Shown piece after piece: positions 8,001 through 16,508 of a stretch of 37,176 nucleotides of DNA. Both the position numbers and the translations under genes were made by a program. The notes under the pieces were generated by a model that was not told the DNA's origin, made no database searches, and was given only the letters and a program-made list of their open reading frames with translations. How positions within the stretch are numbered: the first letter of the stretch is position 1; each line of letters opens with the position of its first letter. Source of the DNA: Flintibacter muris. Its GTDB lineage: Bacteria > Bacillota > Clostridia > Oscillospirales > Oscillospiraceae. The stretch lies in the NCBI RefSeq assembly GCF_943192995.1, contig NZ_CALPCP010000036.1:1-37176 (forward strand). Reading direction: 5' to 3'.

Positions 8001-11000
8001 CTCGCCGCCCTTAATCAGAATATCCTGCGGGGTTCCATCAAGAACAAAGCCGTCCACGGTCTTGATTTCACGGGCCTTGACGGTGGTGCCGGGCTCGATG
8101 CCGTTCAGTACGATCTCGCCGGCGTGGTCAGTGTAGTAGACCCCGTCATCGGGGCCTACCGCCGCGCCGCTGCCGTCCACAACCTTGAAGGCCACACCAG
8201 CCAAGGGCTCATTGGCGGTGCCCTCGATGAACTTTTGGATTATGAGTGTTGTCCCAGGCTCATCGTCAAAAATCAGGCTGTTGGAGATGCCGGATTTCAC
8301 CACGATATGCTTCGGCGTCTCATCCAAAATGTATCCAGAGGGGGCCTTGGTTTCAGAGACCATAATCGTGGCGCCGGGCACCAAACCGGAGACCACCACA
8401 GTGCCGTCCGTCCCGGTTTTATAGATGCCGTTGGTGGGGCCGACCGTGTGGCCCTCGCTGTCCCGGACAATAAACTCAGCGTTCGCCAAAGGCTTCTTGG
8501 TGACAGCGTCCCGTTTCAAGATGGTCAAGGTGGCCTTGGGGGTGTTGGTCACGATGACCGTCTGGGTATCGCCATTGGGCCCGATGACCACATTGGTGGA
8601 GGGATTGTCCATGACATAATTGTCCGGGGCCTTGATTTCAGAAATTACATATGCCCCCGGAGCGAGGTTGGAAATGCGAATTTCCCCCTGGGAGTCAGTG
8701 GTAAAAATACCGTTGGAGGTCAGGGTCGCGGTGCCGATTACACCGTCCAGGCCAACCTCACACCCTGCCGCTGTGGTGATGCGGAACTGTGCGCCAGGCA
8801 AAACCTGGTTGGTCTGACTGTCCCGTTTCTGGATAATCAATTTCCCACGGGGTTGGTTTTTCATGGTGACCGTGACCGTTTTCCCTGCCTGGATCACAAT
8901 GGTCTGGGGCTGGGCGTCGATCAGGAAGCCCGCCGGCGCTTTTGTCTCAGTCACCACCACGCTTTTTCCGGGAATGAGGCCGTCAATGCGCACCTCCCCG
9001 TTTTCATCGCTGCGGTAGACGCCGTTGGAGTTGCCGATCAGGGCACCGTCGGAGTAAGTCACCTTAAATTCAGCGTTTGCCAGGGTGACGCAGGGATTGA
9101 CGCTGCACACCTTCCGGATCAGCAGGGAGCCCAGAGGCTGGTTGCGGAACTCCAGGGTGACTGTCTGGCCGGCGTTGATAACGGCGGTCTGGGGCATGTC
9201 GTCCAGGATGTACCCGTCCTTGGCCCGGATTTCCTTCACGATCAGCGTCGTGCTGGGGTCAATGCCGCTGACGGTGAAGCTGCCGGTGCTGTCCGTAACG
9301 AACTTGCCATTGGCGTCGCCAACGACGTTGCCCTTGCTGTCAGTTACTGAAAATTCCACGTCAGAAAGGGGCTGCTTGGTGATAGAATCCACCTTTTTGA
9401 CCATGAGGGAGCCTTTCGGGCTATTTCCAAAATGGACCTGGATAACCTCCTGATCATTGCCGGAGAGGTACACGGTCTGGGGCGGGGTGTCGATCACATG
9501 GTCCCCATCGCTGGACAGCTCCTCGATGACGTAGGTGCCTGCGGGGAGGCCGGTGGCCGTGAAGGAGCCGTTCTGCCCGGTGCGGTAGGTGCCGATGACG
9601 GTGCCGCCCGTACCGGAGGTGTTCCCGGAGAGGTAGCGGATCTGGAAGACCGCCCCCTCAATGGCCATGTTGGGGCTGACGCTGTCATACTTCCAGACGC
9701 AGATAGCCGACAGGGGCCGGTCCTGGAACAGGAAGGTGTGGCTTGTCCCGGAGGGGATGAACGCCTCCTGGGTGTCGGGGTCCGCCAGGGCAAAACCGTG
9801 AGGCGCTTCCAGCTCTTTCACCCGAAACCAGCCGTCACGGAGGAAAATATCCGGCTCGGTGAGGACAATGCGGCCATTTTCGTCGGTGTAGAACACGCCC
9901 AGGTCGTTGTACTCGCCGGTGCTGGTGTTGTTGGAGGCGTACCAGACCTGGAAGGGAACATGCGCCTGCCGCTCATGGGTGATGGAATTTTCCTTGATGA
10001 TCTCAATGCTGGGCCGCTTGTGGTTTTCAAACAGGACCTCCCTGCTTTTGTTGGGGTAGAGGGTCACAAGCTGGTTGGCTGCGTCCTGGAGGTAGGGCTC
10101 CGGGACAGACTTCTCGGAAATTTCATACACGCCGGGGAGCAGATTCTCCAGAGTGCCCTTGCCGTCCGGGCCGGTCCTGACCTCGTTGACGCTGTGGCCA
10201 TCCGCCGCCTTGACCAGGAAAACTGTGTTGGGTACGACCTCGCCAGTGTCTGCGTCCCGCTTCCAGACGGTGAGGTTGGGCCGCTCCTGGTTCTCAATAC
10301 AGATCGTGCTGACCTTGCCGGGGAACAGCTCCACATGATACTCCCGAAGGTCCAGAATGTGGTCCGCCGTGGTGGCTGTCTCCCGCAGGGAGTATACGCC
10401 GGGCTCCAGGCCCTCCCACAGAATTTCGCCCTGGGCGTTGGTGGTACGGTCCAGATACCGGCTGCCGTCCTCGATTTTGGCCAACCGGAAGGAAACTCCC
10501 GCCAGGGGCTTGCCGTCCGAACTGACCTTTTTCAACAGCAGGTCGGGCTTTTTGCTGTTGGTGAAAACGAACTCCGCCGTTTGGTCGGCCTCCAACTGAA
10601 TAATGCGCTGGGCCTGGTCAATCACATAGCCGGGGCACTCCAACTCCGTGACCTCGTAAGCGCCGGGGGACAGCTTGGACAGGTCGATCTCGCCGTTTTC
10701 ATCCGTGGTGAACTCTTTGGGGCCGAAGGTGCCGTCTACCGCCCGGATGCTGAACTTGACGTTAGGGAGGGGCTTGGACAGGTTGGCGCTGTCCACCTTC
10801 ACAAGGCGGATACCGGGTTTCTTCCCGTTGTAGAAAACCAGCTCCTTGATCCCGTCTCCGGGCTTTAATTCCACCTGCTGGGGAGTTGTGTCGGTGACGT
10901 GCTCGTCGTCGCTCTGGACCTCCCGCACCAGATAGGTGCCGGGCTGGGCGTTGGTAATCAGGATTTCGCCCTGGGCGTTGGTGGTATGCTGGCCCAGGGA

Positions 11001-12674
11001 AACACCGTCCCGCCAGATTTCAAAGGGAATGTCCGCCATGACCTTCAGGGTGGTCCGGTCGTACTTAATGATCTTGAGGCCGGGCAGCGCCTTGTTGACG
11101 ATGGTGGCGGTGGATTCCTCCCCGGCCACAACGGCCACGGTCTGGACAGTATCGGTTTCGGCAATCCAGCCCTCGATACCGGCCATCTCCCGGACCTCGT
11201 AGCCGCCCAAGGGGAGCTCGTTGAACACGGCGACGCCCGCCTGATTGGTTTTCTCCGTCCAGGTTTCGCCGCTCTTGACGTGCTTGATCTGGATGGTGAC
11301 GCCAGCCAGATTGTCGCCGGTATCGCTGACCTTGTGCACCCGCAGACTGCCGTAAGGGTCGTTCCAGAAGGTCAGCTCCGCCGTCTTGCCGTGCATGACA
11401 GTGACATTCTGCGTGGTATGCTTGGGCAGCACATGAAATTTCGGCGGGGTCTGCTCCGTCACGGTATAATTTCCGGTGATACTCAGGGGGATGGTAATAA
11501 CGCCGTTGGCGTTGGTGGAATAGGAGCCGACCGGCTTGCCGTCGGGGTACAAGACCTCGAACACAGCCCCCTCCAGCGGGGTTTCGGTCCCGGTTTCCAG
11601 CTTGGTGATTTTCAACTGCGTGATGCTGGAGTCGGGAGGATCGTCCGGCTTATCAGGCTTGTCCGGGTCAGCGGAATACTGGCTGATGGCGCTGGCCTCG
11701 ATGGGGTAGCTGGGGTCGGTGTCCAGAAGGTAGTCCTGGATGTTGCCGTACTTGTCCTTCTCCAGGGTCTTGGCGTAGTAGACTACGTACTGGTCCACCA
11801 CGCAGCTCATGTTCAGTGTGACGGAGCCGGTCTGGCCCTCCACGCTGGAGGCGGGGTAGACCACCTTGCAGGTGTTGTAAAAACCGTCGTCGCTGTTGGT
11901 GTCCAGGACAAGCGAGGTTATTTCCTTGTTGTCCTTATCCAGAATCTTGGCCCCGGCGGGAGCGCCCTCCCCCAGGGAGAGCTTTACGGACTCAATGGCC
12001 CAGGTCTCGCTTCGGACGGTAAATTCCTGCTGATAGTAAGCCTCGCCGTTGATGGTGACAGGGTACGCCTTGTCCCGGTCCGCCGTGGCGGTGAGCTTGG
12101 GGGTGTACATCTTGTTCCACATCACGCCCCGCCAGTAGATGTCCTTGGTGGCCTGGAGGACGCGCTCCGCCGCCTCACGGTCGGCCCCGGACAGGTTGGG
12201 ATTGATACCCAGCTTGTCGATGGACCAGTTGCCCAGGATATGAATCCAGACAGCGGTCTTGGTGGCGTAGTAGCCCTCGTTGACCGTCTTGAGGCCCAGG
12301 GTTTCCAAGGACTGGTGGGGGTAGCCGTTGGAAACGATGCCCACCAGCTTGTAGTCGGACATGGTTTCCTTGGCGCTGTACTTTATGGGCGTTCCCTCGG
12401 GCACCTTGACCGGAACACCGTACAGCTTGGGGTCCACGCAGTAGGCGGGAATCTCTTTGACCTGCCCGGTCTGCACGGATTCATACTTATAATAAGTATA
12501 GTGCTGCTCCTTGACGCTGCCGTTCATGGTCAGCCAATTGAGGGTTTCGTTCTTGGCATACACGTTCACCTCAGCCATGGCCTCCTCCAGAGTGGGGGCG
12601 GCAAAGGAGGTTACGGGCAGGATGCCCAGCAAGGTAACGAGAGCCAGGAAGAGGGAAATCATACGTTTTTTCAA
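5067..12674 (-). CDS. Giant Cna-B repeat surface adhesin with degenerate thioester-type N-terminal domain
   Basis: 2535 residues. The start is TTG at 12674 (GGAGG 9 bases upstream), giving MKKRMISLFL... with a signal peptide to about residue 25. Residues ~26-330 resemble a TQXA/thioester domain: Cys79 in AYCVDP is present, but the usual TQ pair is TK (K139 in YYATKTAVW). Then follow, by my count, 21 Cna-B/SpaA-like repeats of 80-100 residues. Each typically has an early Lys (e.g. LVKVDS), a VxE glutamate and a closing Asn (F.N.P), the isopeptide-bond set. Repeat 15 carries a Gly/Ser-rich linker (DNA about 7340-7440). The last ~170 residues are a different beta-rich domain. The protein stops at PLPRTGY, an LPXTG-like motif with no hydrophobic segment or basic tail. 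A sortase gene lies upstream in the same operon. The likely role is mating-cell or host attachment. Confidence 0.92.
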   Translation of the reverse strand: MKKRMISLFLALVTLLGILPVTSFAAPTLEEAMAEVNVYAKNETLNWLTMNGSVKEQHYTYYKYESVQTGQVKEIPAYCVDPKLYGVPVKVPEGTPIKYSAKETMSDYKLVGIVSNGYPHQSLETLGLKTVNEGYYATKTAVWIHILGNWSIDKLGINPNLSGADREAAERVLQATKDIYWRGVMWNKMYTPKLTATADRDKAYPVTINGEAYYQQEFTVRSETWAIESVKLSLGEGAPAGAKILDKDNKEITSLVLDTNSDDGFYNTCKVVYPASSVEGQTGSVTLNMSCVVDQYVVYYAKTLEKDKYGNIQDYLLDTDPSYPIEASAISQYSADPDKPDKPDDPPDSSITQLKITKLETGTETPLEGAVFEVLYPDGKPVGSYSTNANGVITIPLSITGNYTVTEQTPPKFHVLPKHTTQNVTVMHGKTAELTFWNDPYGSLRVHKVSDTGDNLAGVTIQIKHVKSGETWTEKTNQAGVAVFNELPLGGYEVREMAGIEGWIAETDTVQTVAVVAGEESTATIVNKALPGLKIIKYDRTTLKVMADIPFEIWRDGVSLGQHTTNAQGEILITNAQPGTYLVREVQSDDEHVTDTTPQQVELKPGDGIKELVFYNGKKPGIRLVKVDSANLSKPLPNVKFSIRAVDGTFGPKEFTTDENGEIDLSKLSPGAYEVTELECPGYVIDQAQRIIQLEADQTAEFVFTNSKKPDLLLKKVSSDGKPLAGVSFRLAKIEDGSRYLDRTTNAQGEILWEGLEPGVYSLRETATTADHILDLREYHVELFPGKVSTICIENQERPNLTVWKRDADTGEVVPNTVFLVKAADGHSVNEVRTGPDGKGTLENLLPGVYEISEKSVPEPYLQDAANQLVTLYPNKSREVLFENHKRPSIEIIKENSITHERQAHVPFQVWYASNNTSTGEYNDLGVFYTDENGRIVLTEPDIFLRDGWFRVKELEAPHGFALADPDTQEAFIPSGTSHTFLFQDRPLSAICVWKYDSVSPNMAIEGAVFQIRYLSGNTSGTGGTVIGTYRTGQNGSFTATGLPAGTYVIEELSSDGDHVIDTPPQTVYLSGNDQEVIQVHFGNSPKGSLMVKKVDSITKQPLSDVEFSVTDSKGNVVGDANGKFVTDSTGSFTVSGIDPSTTLIVKEIRAKDGYILDDMPQTAVINAGQTVTLEFRNQPLGSLLIRKVCSVNPCVTLANAEFKVTYSDGALIGNSNGVYRSDENGEVRIDGLIPGKSVVVTETKAPAGFLIDAQPQTIVIQAGKTVTVTMKNQPRGKLIIQKRDSQTNQVLPGAQFRITTAAGCEVGLDGVIGTATLTSNGIFTTDSQGEIRISNLAPGAYVISEIKAPDNYVMDNPSTNVVIGPNGDTQTVIVTNTPKATLTILKRDAVTKKPLANAEFIVRDSEGHTVGPTNGIYKTGTDGTVVVSGLVPGATIMVSETKAPSGYILDETPKHIVVKSGISNSLIFDDEPGTTLIIQKFIEGTANEPLAGVAFKVVDGSGAAVGPDDGVYYTDHAGEIVLNGIEPGTTVKAREIKTVDGFVLDGTPQDILIKGGEVQRLTFWNQRAGTLVLQKKDSVSGSFISGAQFQLTYANGGFVDNDNGHLSSNGLYTTDERGEIRISGITGTVVAKEVKAAPGYVIDQSTQTQTVTVNPLDTQTLVFLNEPLCSLTLRKLDATNGKPVPNTEFTLKDGDGNVLGRYTTGADGTVTVTGLIPNSTVVVVETRVPSNYVLDPTPRTIIVRNGSNSVASGGTGNGGNISGGNTGGSGGSGSNDVTVENLPKTTLTIEKYLETDTGEQPLKGVTFLVTDSSGAVIGSSNGEFTSDENGRVVIPNLEPGITVTAKEIRVPDGVVLDPTPKSIKIEGGIGGQTLRFVNQRAGNLILNKVDGIDKHPLSGVRFKITYADGSNVDQDGGKTSSNGIYTSDENGQIKISNVVGTVKIMEIETIPGYYIDEKYRTQTVEIKPNDTQTITVYNVPTQALVIQKFVTGSKDQPLAGVEFLVTDSDGTVLGPNNGIYKTDQFGRITIKGLTPGTVITARETKTLGGYVLDSTPQSIEIKSGEVQTMTFYNAPIGGLELIKVSEADKTQRIKGVTFEIRKMDGALVDTVTTGDRGRVHVSLDAGDYYCVEVEAAEGFKLDSTPHYFTIRDNETTTLTVTNAPFSGILLHKVDSATKEGIYGATFLLYDANKNPIGQYSSDDRGYVYIENLTTAGRYYLRELENEGYIVDTQLKTVYVTPGTTTEITWENTAVTGQIQIFKTSADYNSMNGWPAGTPIPGTEFEIYHYRTGNLVDTVRTDKNGVAVSKPLPLGRYKVVESKAADFYGLDKTPIEVEIEHAGQIVKTAMTNKALYTNVSIKKSGFVEVMPGQQIRYDFSSIANNSTTALTSFYWRDTLPTQAVRLDKIVTGTYNVQGNYKIVFKTNLNGEYRTMYDNLSTMQNYVLDASPAALGLASDEYVTEFMVSFGIVPGSFRQVEAPRVYCNVVSWLTGGTQFVNQADVGGVYNGQWIMATSRWVTRVYKPATPLPRTGY

Positions 12675-12706
12675 AACAAAGTTCCTCCTTGAAAAGGTTT
12701 TGGGGC

Positions 12707-12737
12707 AAAAAAATACCCTCTCTGTTTCCAGAGAGGG
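12707..12737 (-). terminator. Intrinsic terminator between stalk-domain gene and adhesin gene
   Basis: An 8-bp stem CCCTCTCT/AGAGAGGG (12716-12737) with a 6-base loop is followed on the minus strand by TATTTTTTT. It lies 20 bp after the stop of the 12757-13560 gene and upstream of the adhesin start, so the adhesin mRNA may depend on read-through or on its own promoter. Confidence 0.7.
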
Positions 12738-12756
12738 CGCGGGGGATTACTCGGTT

Positions 12757-13560
12757 TTACAGGGATGCGACACAGTAGCGGGTGCATTGGAAGACGCCCT
12801 TGCTGTAGTAGTCCCAGGCTTCCACGTAGAAGTGGCTGTTGGGGCGGCTGTGGACCAACTCCTCCAGGTCGGAGGCCCGCCAGGGCCAGGACGTCTTTAC
12901 CCAGGGCTCGTCCGCCGGGTCGATGGTCAGCGCAATGGTCATCAGGGGCTTGCCGTCCCGCCATACGCCGGGCTCCCTGCCGATGGCGTTGTAGATGGTG
13001 TACTGCATCCGCCGGGTTTCGTAGATATTGCGGATAAACATGGAGTCTCCGTCGTCGTGGGCGAAGTGTCTGATCTCCACCTTGGGGATCTCCACCTCCG
13101 GGAAGGCGCTCCAGTCGCAGGTGGGGGTGGGCAGAGGGCCTACCGGGCCGTCCGCGAAGACGTTGTTGTCGTAGCGGCGAACGTCCTTAATCTCATAAAT
13201 ATAGCCGTCGTCGCACCGGACCCGGTCCCCGACCTGTGGGATGTACTTGGAGCCGTCCGTGGGGATGGTGACAGTACCGCTGTCCTGGAGGGCGGGACGT
13301 TCTCCGATGTAGACGCTGTTGGTGGAGCCGTCGTAGCTGACCCGAAAGCCCACAGCCTCACCGACATCCCGGAGCTTCACATAGTTGCTGCCGTCGATGG
13401 CGTAAGCCTCCAGTTGAACAGGAGCGCCGTCCACATAGAACCGCTGGGTGCTGGGGGTGGCGGTGAGCTGCCGGACCGCCGCGTGAGCGGTGGGCACCAG
13501 AAGGGCTCCGGCCAGCATACCTGCCGCGATCAGGGTCATCTCTTTCTTTCTGCTCATCAT
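12757..13560 (-). CDS. Exported stalk-domain (copper-amine-oxidase-N-like) protein
   Basis: 267 residues from ATG 13560 (AAGGAGGATCAC just upstream). The N-terminal signal peptide ends near AHAA. Residues ~35-85 (FYVDGAPVQLEAY...NYVKLRDVGEAVGF...VYIG) match the 'stalk'/copper amine oxidase N-terminal-like repeat common in exported Bacillota proteins. The C-terminal half, rich in Trp/Tyr and with two late Cys (FQCTRYC), is unfamiliar; it could bind a surface ligand or wall polymer. The gene is followed by a strong terminator and lies between the sortase and adhesin genes, which suggests a surface role with them. Confidence 0.75.
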   Translation of the reverse strand: MMSRKKEMTLIAAGMLAGALLVPTAHAAVRQLTATPSTQRFYVDGAPVQLEAYAIDGSNYVKLRDVGEAVGFRVSYDGSTNSVYIGERPALQDSGTVTIPTDGSKYIPQVGDRVRCDDGYIYEIKDVRRYDNNVFADGPVGPLPTPTCDWSAFPEVEIPKVEIRHFAHDDGDSMFIRNIYETRRMQYTIYNAIGREPGVWRDGKPLMTIALTIDPADEPWVKTSWPWRASDLEELVHSRPNSHFYVEAWDYYSKGVFQCTRYCVASL

Positions 13561-13686
13561 GTGATCCTCCTTATCATTCGATGTTTTGTTGGCCTTTTGC
13601 AAGCACAACAATACCGAAAGCAAGGACATAAATCCAGCAAAATCGAAGCTTAAAACGGAGAAAAGAGCGGCCCGAAACGAAGCATA

Positions 13687-14523
13687 TTAGCTAACCTCCA
13701 CGGCCTGGACACACCACCGCTGATCCCGCTGATCCCGGACGCAGGTGTAAAGGGTGAGCATATTCGTTTTGGATGCGGCAAGGCCGCTCTGGTCCGTCTC
13801 GCTCACCTTGGACACGGAGATGACCTCATAGGTACGGGTGCCCAGCTTGGTGGTCAGGGTAATCTTATCGCCCGGCTCCAGCGTATGAATGGCGCCAAAA
13901 TAACAATTTGCACCCCGGTTGTGTCCCGCGATACAGCAGTTTCCATCCCAGATGCTGGTATCCGGGAAGTGTCCCGCGCCCTTGGCCAGAGTCTTGCTGT
14001 CCGTGCCCTCATAGACCTTGACGTTCACATCCAGACTGGGGATCTTCAGCCGTCCCAGATAGCCTCCGGAGTAGTAGAGGTCATCGGTGACCTCGGTGTA
14101 TCCGGTGGAGGAGGCGGTGTCCTGGGAGCCGGTCACAGTCACAGTGGAGGAGCCCGGCACATAGACCGAACCGCTGCCATCGGCGGCAGGCGGAGTGATA
14201 GTGCCCACGCTGCCATTGACCACCGCTCCGGCGTCAGGCCGGTAACCGGGAGCCAGGTTGGGGGTCAGGGGCGTGCCGGTGTTCAAGGTGTCGGCGCTGT
14301 AAGTGCCAAAGGCGGGCGGAGCGAGGGCGGCGTTCTTGCTCACGTCCTCATTTTTCCGAGCGCCGTTATCGGGGGTGTGGATCACCTCAAAGGACGTGGG
14401 CTTGCCGTATTCCGGGTCACCGGGGCCATTGATGGTATACTCCAGCGGTGCGGCGGCGCTGGCGGGGATCATAAGGGAAGCGGTCAGGCACAGGACAGAG
14501 AGAAAAACAGGAAATTTTTTCAT
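13687..14523 (-). CDS. Sortase (class D/B-like) with N-terminal signal peptide
   Basis: 278 residues. The catalytic set is visible: His201 in AGHNRG, Cys261 in LTLYTC and Arg269 in QRWCVQA. The core is a C-terminal sortase domain (~residues 140-278). It is preceded by a signal peptide with a good cleavage site (MIPASA-A) and about 110 low-complexity Thr/Gly/Pro/Ser residues. Most sortases keep an N-terminal membrane anchor; here the signal looks cleavable. The start overlaps the stop of the preceding gene by 4 bp (ATGA), with GAGGAGGATGCCGA as ribosome site. The adhesin ending in LPRTGY is the obvious partner. Confidence 0.88.
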   Translation of the reverse strand: MKKFPVFLSVLCLTASLMIPASAAAPLEYTINGPGDPEYGKPTSFEVIHTPDNGARKNEDVSKNAALAPPAFGTYSADTLNTGTPLTPNLAPGYRPDAGAVVNGSVGTITPPAADGSGSVYVPGSSTVTVTGSQDTASSTGYTEVTDDLYYSGGYLGRLKIPSLDVNVKVYEGTDSKTLAKGAGHFPDTSIWDGNCCIAGHNRGANCYFGAIHTLEPGDKITLTTKLGTRTYEVISVSKVSETDQSGLAASKTNMLTLYTCVRDQRDQRWCVQAVEVS

Positions 14524-15431
14524 TCGGCATCCTCCTCATTTTCTTTGCGGCGTTTCAGGAACAGGGCGCCGCCGACGCCGGCGCCCGCCACAGCGATGAC
14601 GCCCAGGGGCACCAGCAGGAGCGGCCAGTTGAAGCTGGCGGGACCGGAGGTCTGACCGCTTGGATCGGGCTCGGGCGCTATGGGCTTGAGGGGCGTGCCC
14701 TCGAAAATGGCCACATACCGGGTCTTGTTCAGGGCGATCCTGCTGACGCTGCCGCTGTAGTCGGCGGTGACCGTATAACCCTTCACATAGCTGTTTGTGG
14801 CGCTGCCGGTGTAGGTGGCAACGGCGGTGTAGCGGTCGCCTACCGCGTAGCCGTCCATGCTGGCGGTGTTGTCGGTCTGCCAATTGATATTCTGAAGGGT
14901 GAGTGTCCGCCCGCCGTCCTGGATGGTCTTGGGGATATTGGCGGTGTCCTGGCTGGCCAGATTGGGGTAGCTGCGGGTGGCGGAGACCTCCCTGGTAGAG
15001 CTGCCGTACCCGGCCACCTCCACCTGAACGGTATCCAGCCGGAGGACCAGGGTGCCGGTGAGACCGTCCTCGGTGACAAACTCCCTTTCGGCGGGCAGCA
15101 GGGCCAGCACGGACTCCATGTCCTTGTTCTTGCTGGGGATAGAGACGGTTTCCGTGTGGAACCGCTCCTCATGCTCCGGGGCCTCCTGCTTGAGCAGGTC
15201 CACCAGCGTGTAGCGGAAGCCCTCCTGCTCAAAGTCGGACCGGGCGATCCCGGCAGGGTCCTCCTCCGGGGACAGGTCGTAGACCTTGCGAATTTCTGTG
15301 CCGTCCTCACTCCGGGTAACGGAGGTGGGATAGCAGGCGGGGCTGGGGGCTGCGTCCGCCGCGTAAGCGGCGGGGGCCATGATCAGGGTCAGGGCCAATG
15401 CTGCGGCGCACAGCGCGGATACTTTTTTCAT
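14520..15431 (-). CDS. Exported, C-terminally membrane-anchored protein
   Basis: 303 residues. The signal peptide runs to about AAYAA. There is an extracellular Thr/Ser/Asp-rich region, then one transmembrane helix near residues 268-290 (LLLVPLGVIAVAGAGVGGALF) and a short basic/acidic tail (KRRKENEEDAE). Proteins of this layout sit next to sortase and Cna-B genes in clostridial conjugative elements; I know no assigned function. Translation is coupled to the sortase by the 4-bp overlap, so it may work at the membrane with it, for instance by presenting the adhesin. Ribosome site AAGGAGAG precedes the ATG. Confidence 0.75.
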   Translation of the reverse strand: MKKVSALCAAALALTLIMAPAAYAADAAPSPACYPTSVTRSEDGTEIRKVYDLSPEEDPAGIARSDFEQEGFRYTLVDLLKQEAPEHEERFHTETVSIPSKNKDMESVLALLPAEREFVTEDGLTGTLVLRLDTVQVEVAGYGSSTREVSATRSYPNLASQDTANIPKTIQDGGRTLTLQNINWQTDNTASMDGYAVGDRYTAVATYTGSATNSYVKGYTVTADYSGSVSRIALNKTRYVAIFEGTPLKPIAPEPDPSGQTSGPASFNWPLLLVPLGVIAVAGAGVGGALFLKRRKENEEDAE

Positions 15432-15445
15432 CTTCTGTTCTCTCC

Positions 15446-15829
15446 TTACATCGTCATTGTGGGCGCGGGCGGGGTTTCCTGTTCCTGCGGAGCCTCCTGC
15501 TGCCGCTGGGGCAGTTGGGACAGCTCCTGCCGGTAGGCGGCTACCACCGTGTCGCTGAACTGCTGGTGGAACTCCCTGGTGCAGGGGAAGCAGACGTCCT
15601 TGTAGCCGTCCCGGCCCTTGTAGCTGGGCATGGAGACGAAGGGACCGTTCTCGCCGTTGATGACCTTGATGCCCCGGACGGCAAAACAGCCGTTCAGAGT
15701 CACCGAGGCGTTGGCCAGCACGCTGCCGCTGGTGCTCAGGCTGTGGATCTTCACCTCCATCTCCATGGGGGCCGCCTCCCGGACGGGGGCGCTCTGGGGT
15801 GCGGGTTTGTTCTGGGATTTGCTGCTCAT
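15446..15829 (-). CDS. SpoVG-family protein
   Basis: 127 residues from ATG 15829 (GGAGGAAAAGATC upstream). The central part (residues ~24-100: VKIHSLS...LANASVTLNGCFAVRGIKVI...PFVSMPSYK...YKDVCFP) follows the SpoVG fold and conserved motifs. N- and C-terminal Pro/Gln-rich extensions are added. SpoVG proteins bind DNA or RNA and modulate gene expression. The protein ends PAPTMTM, one of the tails shared by proteins of this operon. It is the last cytoplasmic gene before the exported block, 14 bp upstream of that block's first ATG. Confidence 0.88.
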   Translation of the reverse strand: MSSKSQNKPAPQSAPVREAAPMEMEVKIHSLSTSGSVLANASVTLNGCFAVRGIKVINGENGPFVSMPSYKGRDGYKDVCFPCTREFHQQFSDTVVAAYRQELSQLPQRQQEAPQEQETPPAPTMTM

Positions 15830-15842
15830 GATCTTTTCCTCC

Positions 15843-16496
15843 TTAAATTTTCTTATGGTCAAGCCGTTCCTGTGTGCGGCGTGCCAACATCAGGTACTCC
15901 CAATGGGATACTTCCAGTGGAGCAAAGGTCCCGTCCGCCGTTACTCCGTCCACACGGTATTTGGTGACGACGGGATAGCGGAAGGACTGCTCCGGTGCGG
16001 GGTAACGGCGCTTCAGTTCTGCGGGGGATATCCAGCCGGTGCCGGGCAGGCAGAGCCAGCGAATAGCCGACTCAAAGACGCCGGGGACATCGGGCCAGAG
16101 GTACTTGCCCTTCAGCCGTTTGGACAGGGCTTTCTCGCCGGGCGGCGGGACCAGCCTGTCCACACTCAGACACCAACGGATATCCAGCACATCCACCAGC
16201 TCTCTGGCCGAAACAATCACGCCCTCCTCCTTCTTCCAAAGGGGGAGGGCGAGGAAATCAAGGACCAGGACATTTTCCTGGACGACGCTGCCCGTATCGA
16301 CGGGCAGACGGCGTGCCAGCTCCACATCCTGTTCCCCATTGCTGACACCGATAACCTTGACGGCGTCATCCGGAAGGGAGCGGTACTGCTCCAGCGCGTC
16401 CCGGAAATCCAGGAAACAGGACTGCCGCCAGCCCTTTTCGCCCTGGGGATCGTACCCAAGGCGCAGATCATCAATGGTGTAGTAGGATAATTTCAT
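15843..16496 (-). CDS. Conserved conjugative-element protein of unknown function
   Basis: 217 residues, soluble, beginning MKLSYYTIDDLRLGYDP. Proteins with this N-terminus are familiar to me from clostridial conjugative elements but have no assigned function. There are no metal or nucleotide motifs. A Trp-rich centre (RWLCLPGTGWISPAELKRRYP) may form a small binding fold. Start: ATG with GAGGAGGTGCG upstream, 12 bp after the DUF3849 gene. It lacks the Met/Gly tail of its neighbours and ends HKKI. Confidence 0.72.
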   Translation of the reverse strand: MKLSYYTIDDLRLGYDPQGEKGWRQSCFLDFRDALEQYRSLPDDAVKVIGVSNGEQDVELARRLPVDTGSVVQENVLVLDFLALPLWKKEEGVIVSARELVDVLDIRWCLSVDRLVPPPGEKALSKRLKGKYLWPDVPGVFESAIRWLCLPGTGWISPAELKRRYPAPEQSFRYPVVTKYRVDGVTADGTFAPLEVSHWEYLMLARRTQERLDHKKI

Positions 16497-16508
16497 AAAC
16501 GCACCTCC

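Noticed and set aside
5067..12674. Possible CRISPR-like or satellite array because of the regular ~270-bp periodicity
   Set aside because: The period comes from diverged Cna-B protein repeats in one open frame, without identical short repeats and unique spacers.
5652..12692. Very long plus-strand open frames opposite the adhesin gene (443, 551, 478 and 597 codons)
   Set aside because: They are antisense to a repeat-rich GC-biased gene, have no ribosome sites or domains, and their sequence mirrors the Cna-B repeats. They are by-products of codon bias.
12757..13629. Start of the stalk-domain protein at 13629
   Set aside because: The first 23 residues would precede a proper signal peptide, and GGAGGATCAC lies just before the ATG at 13560.
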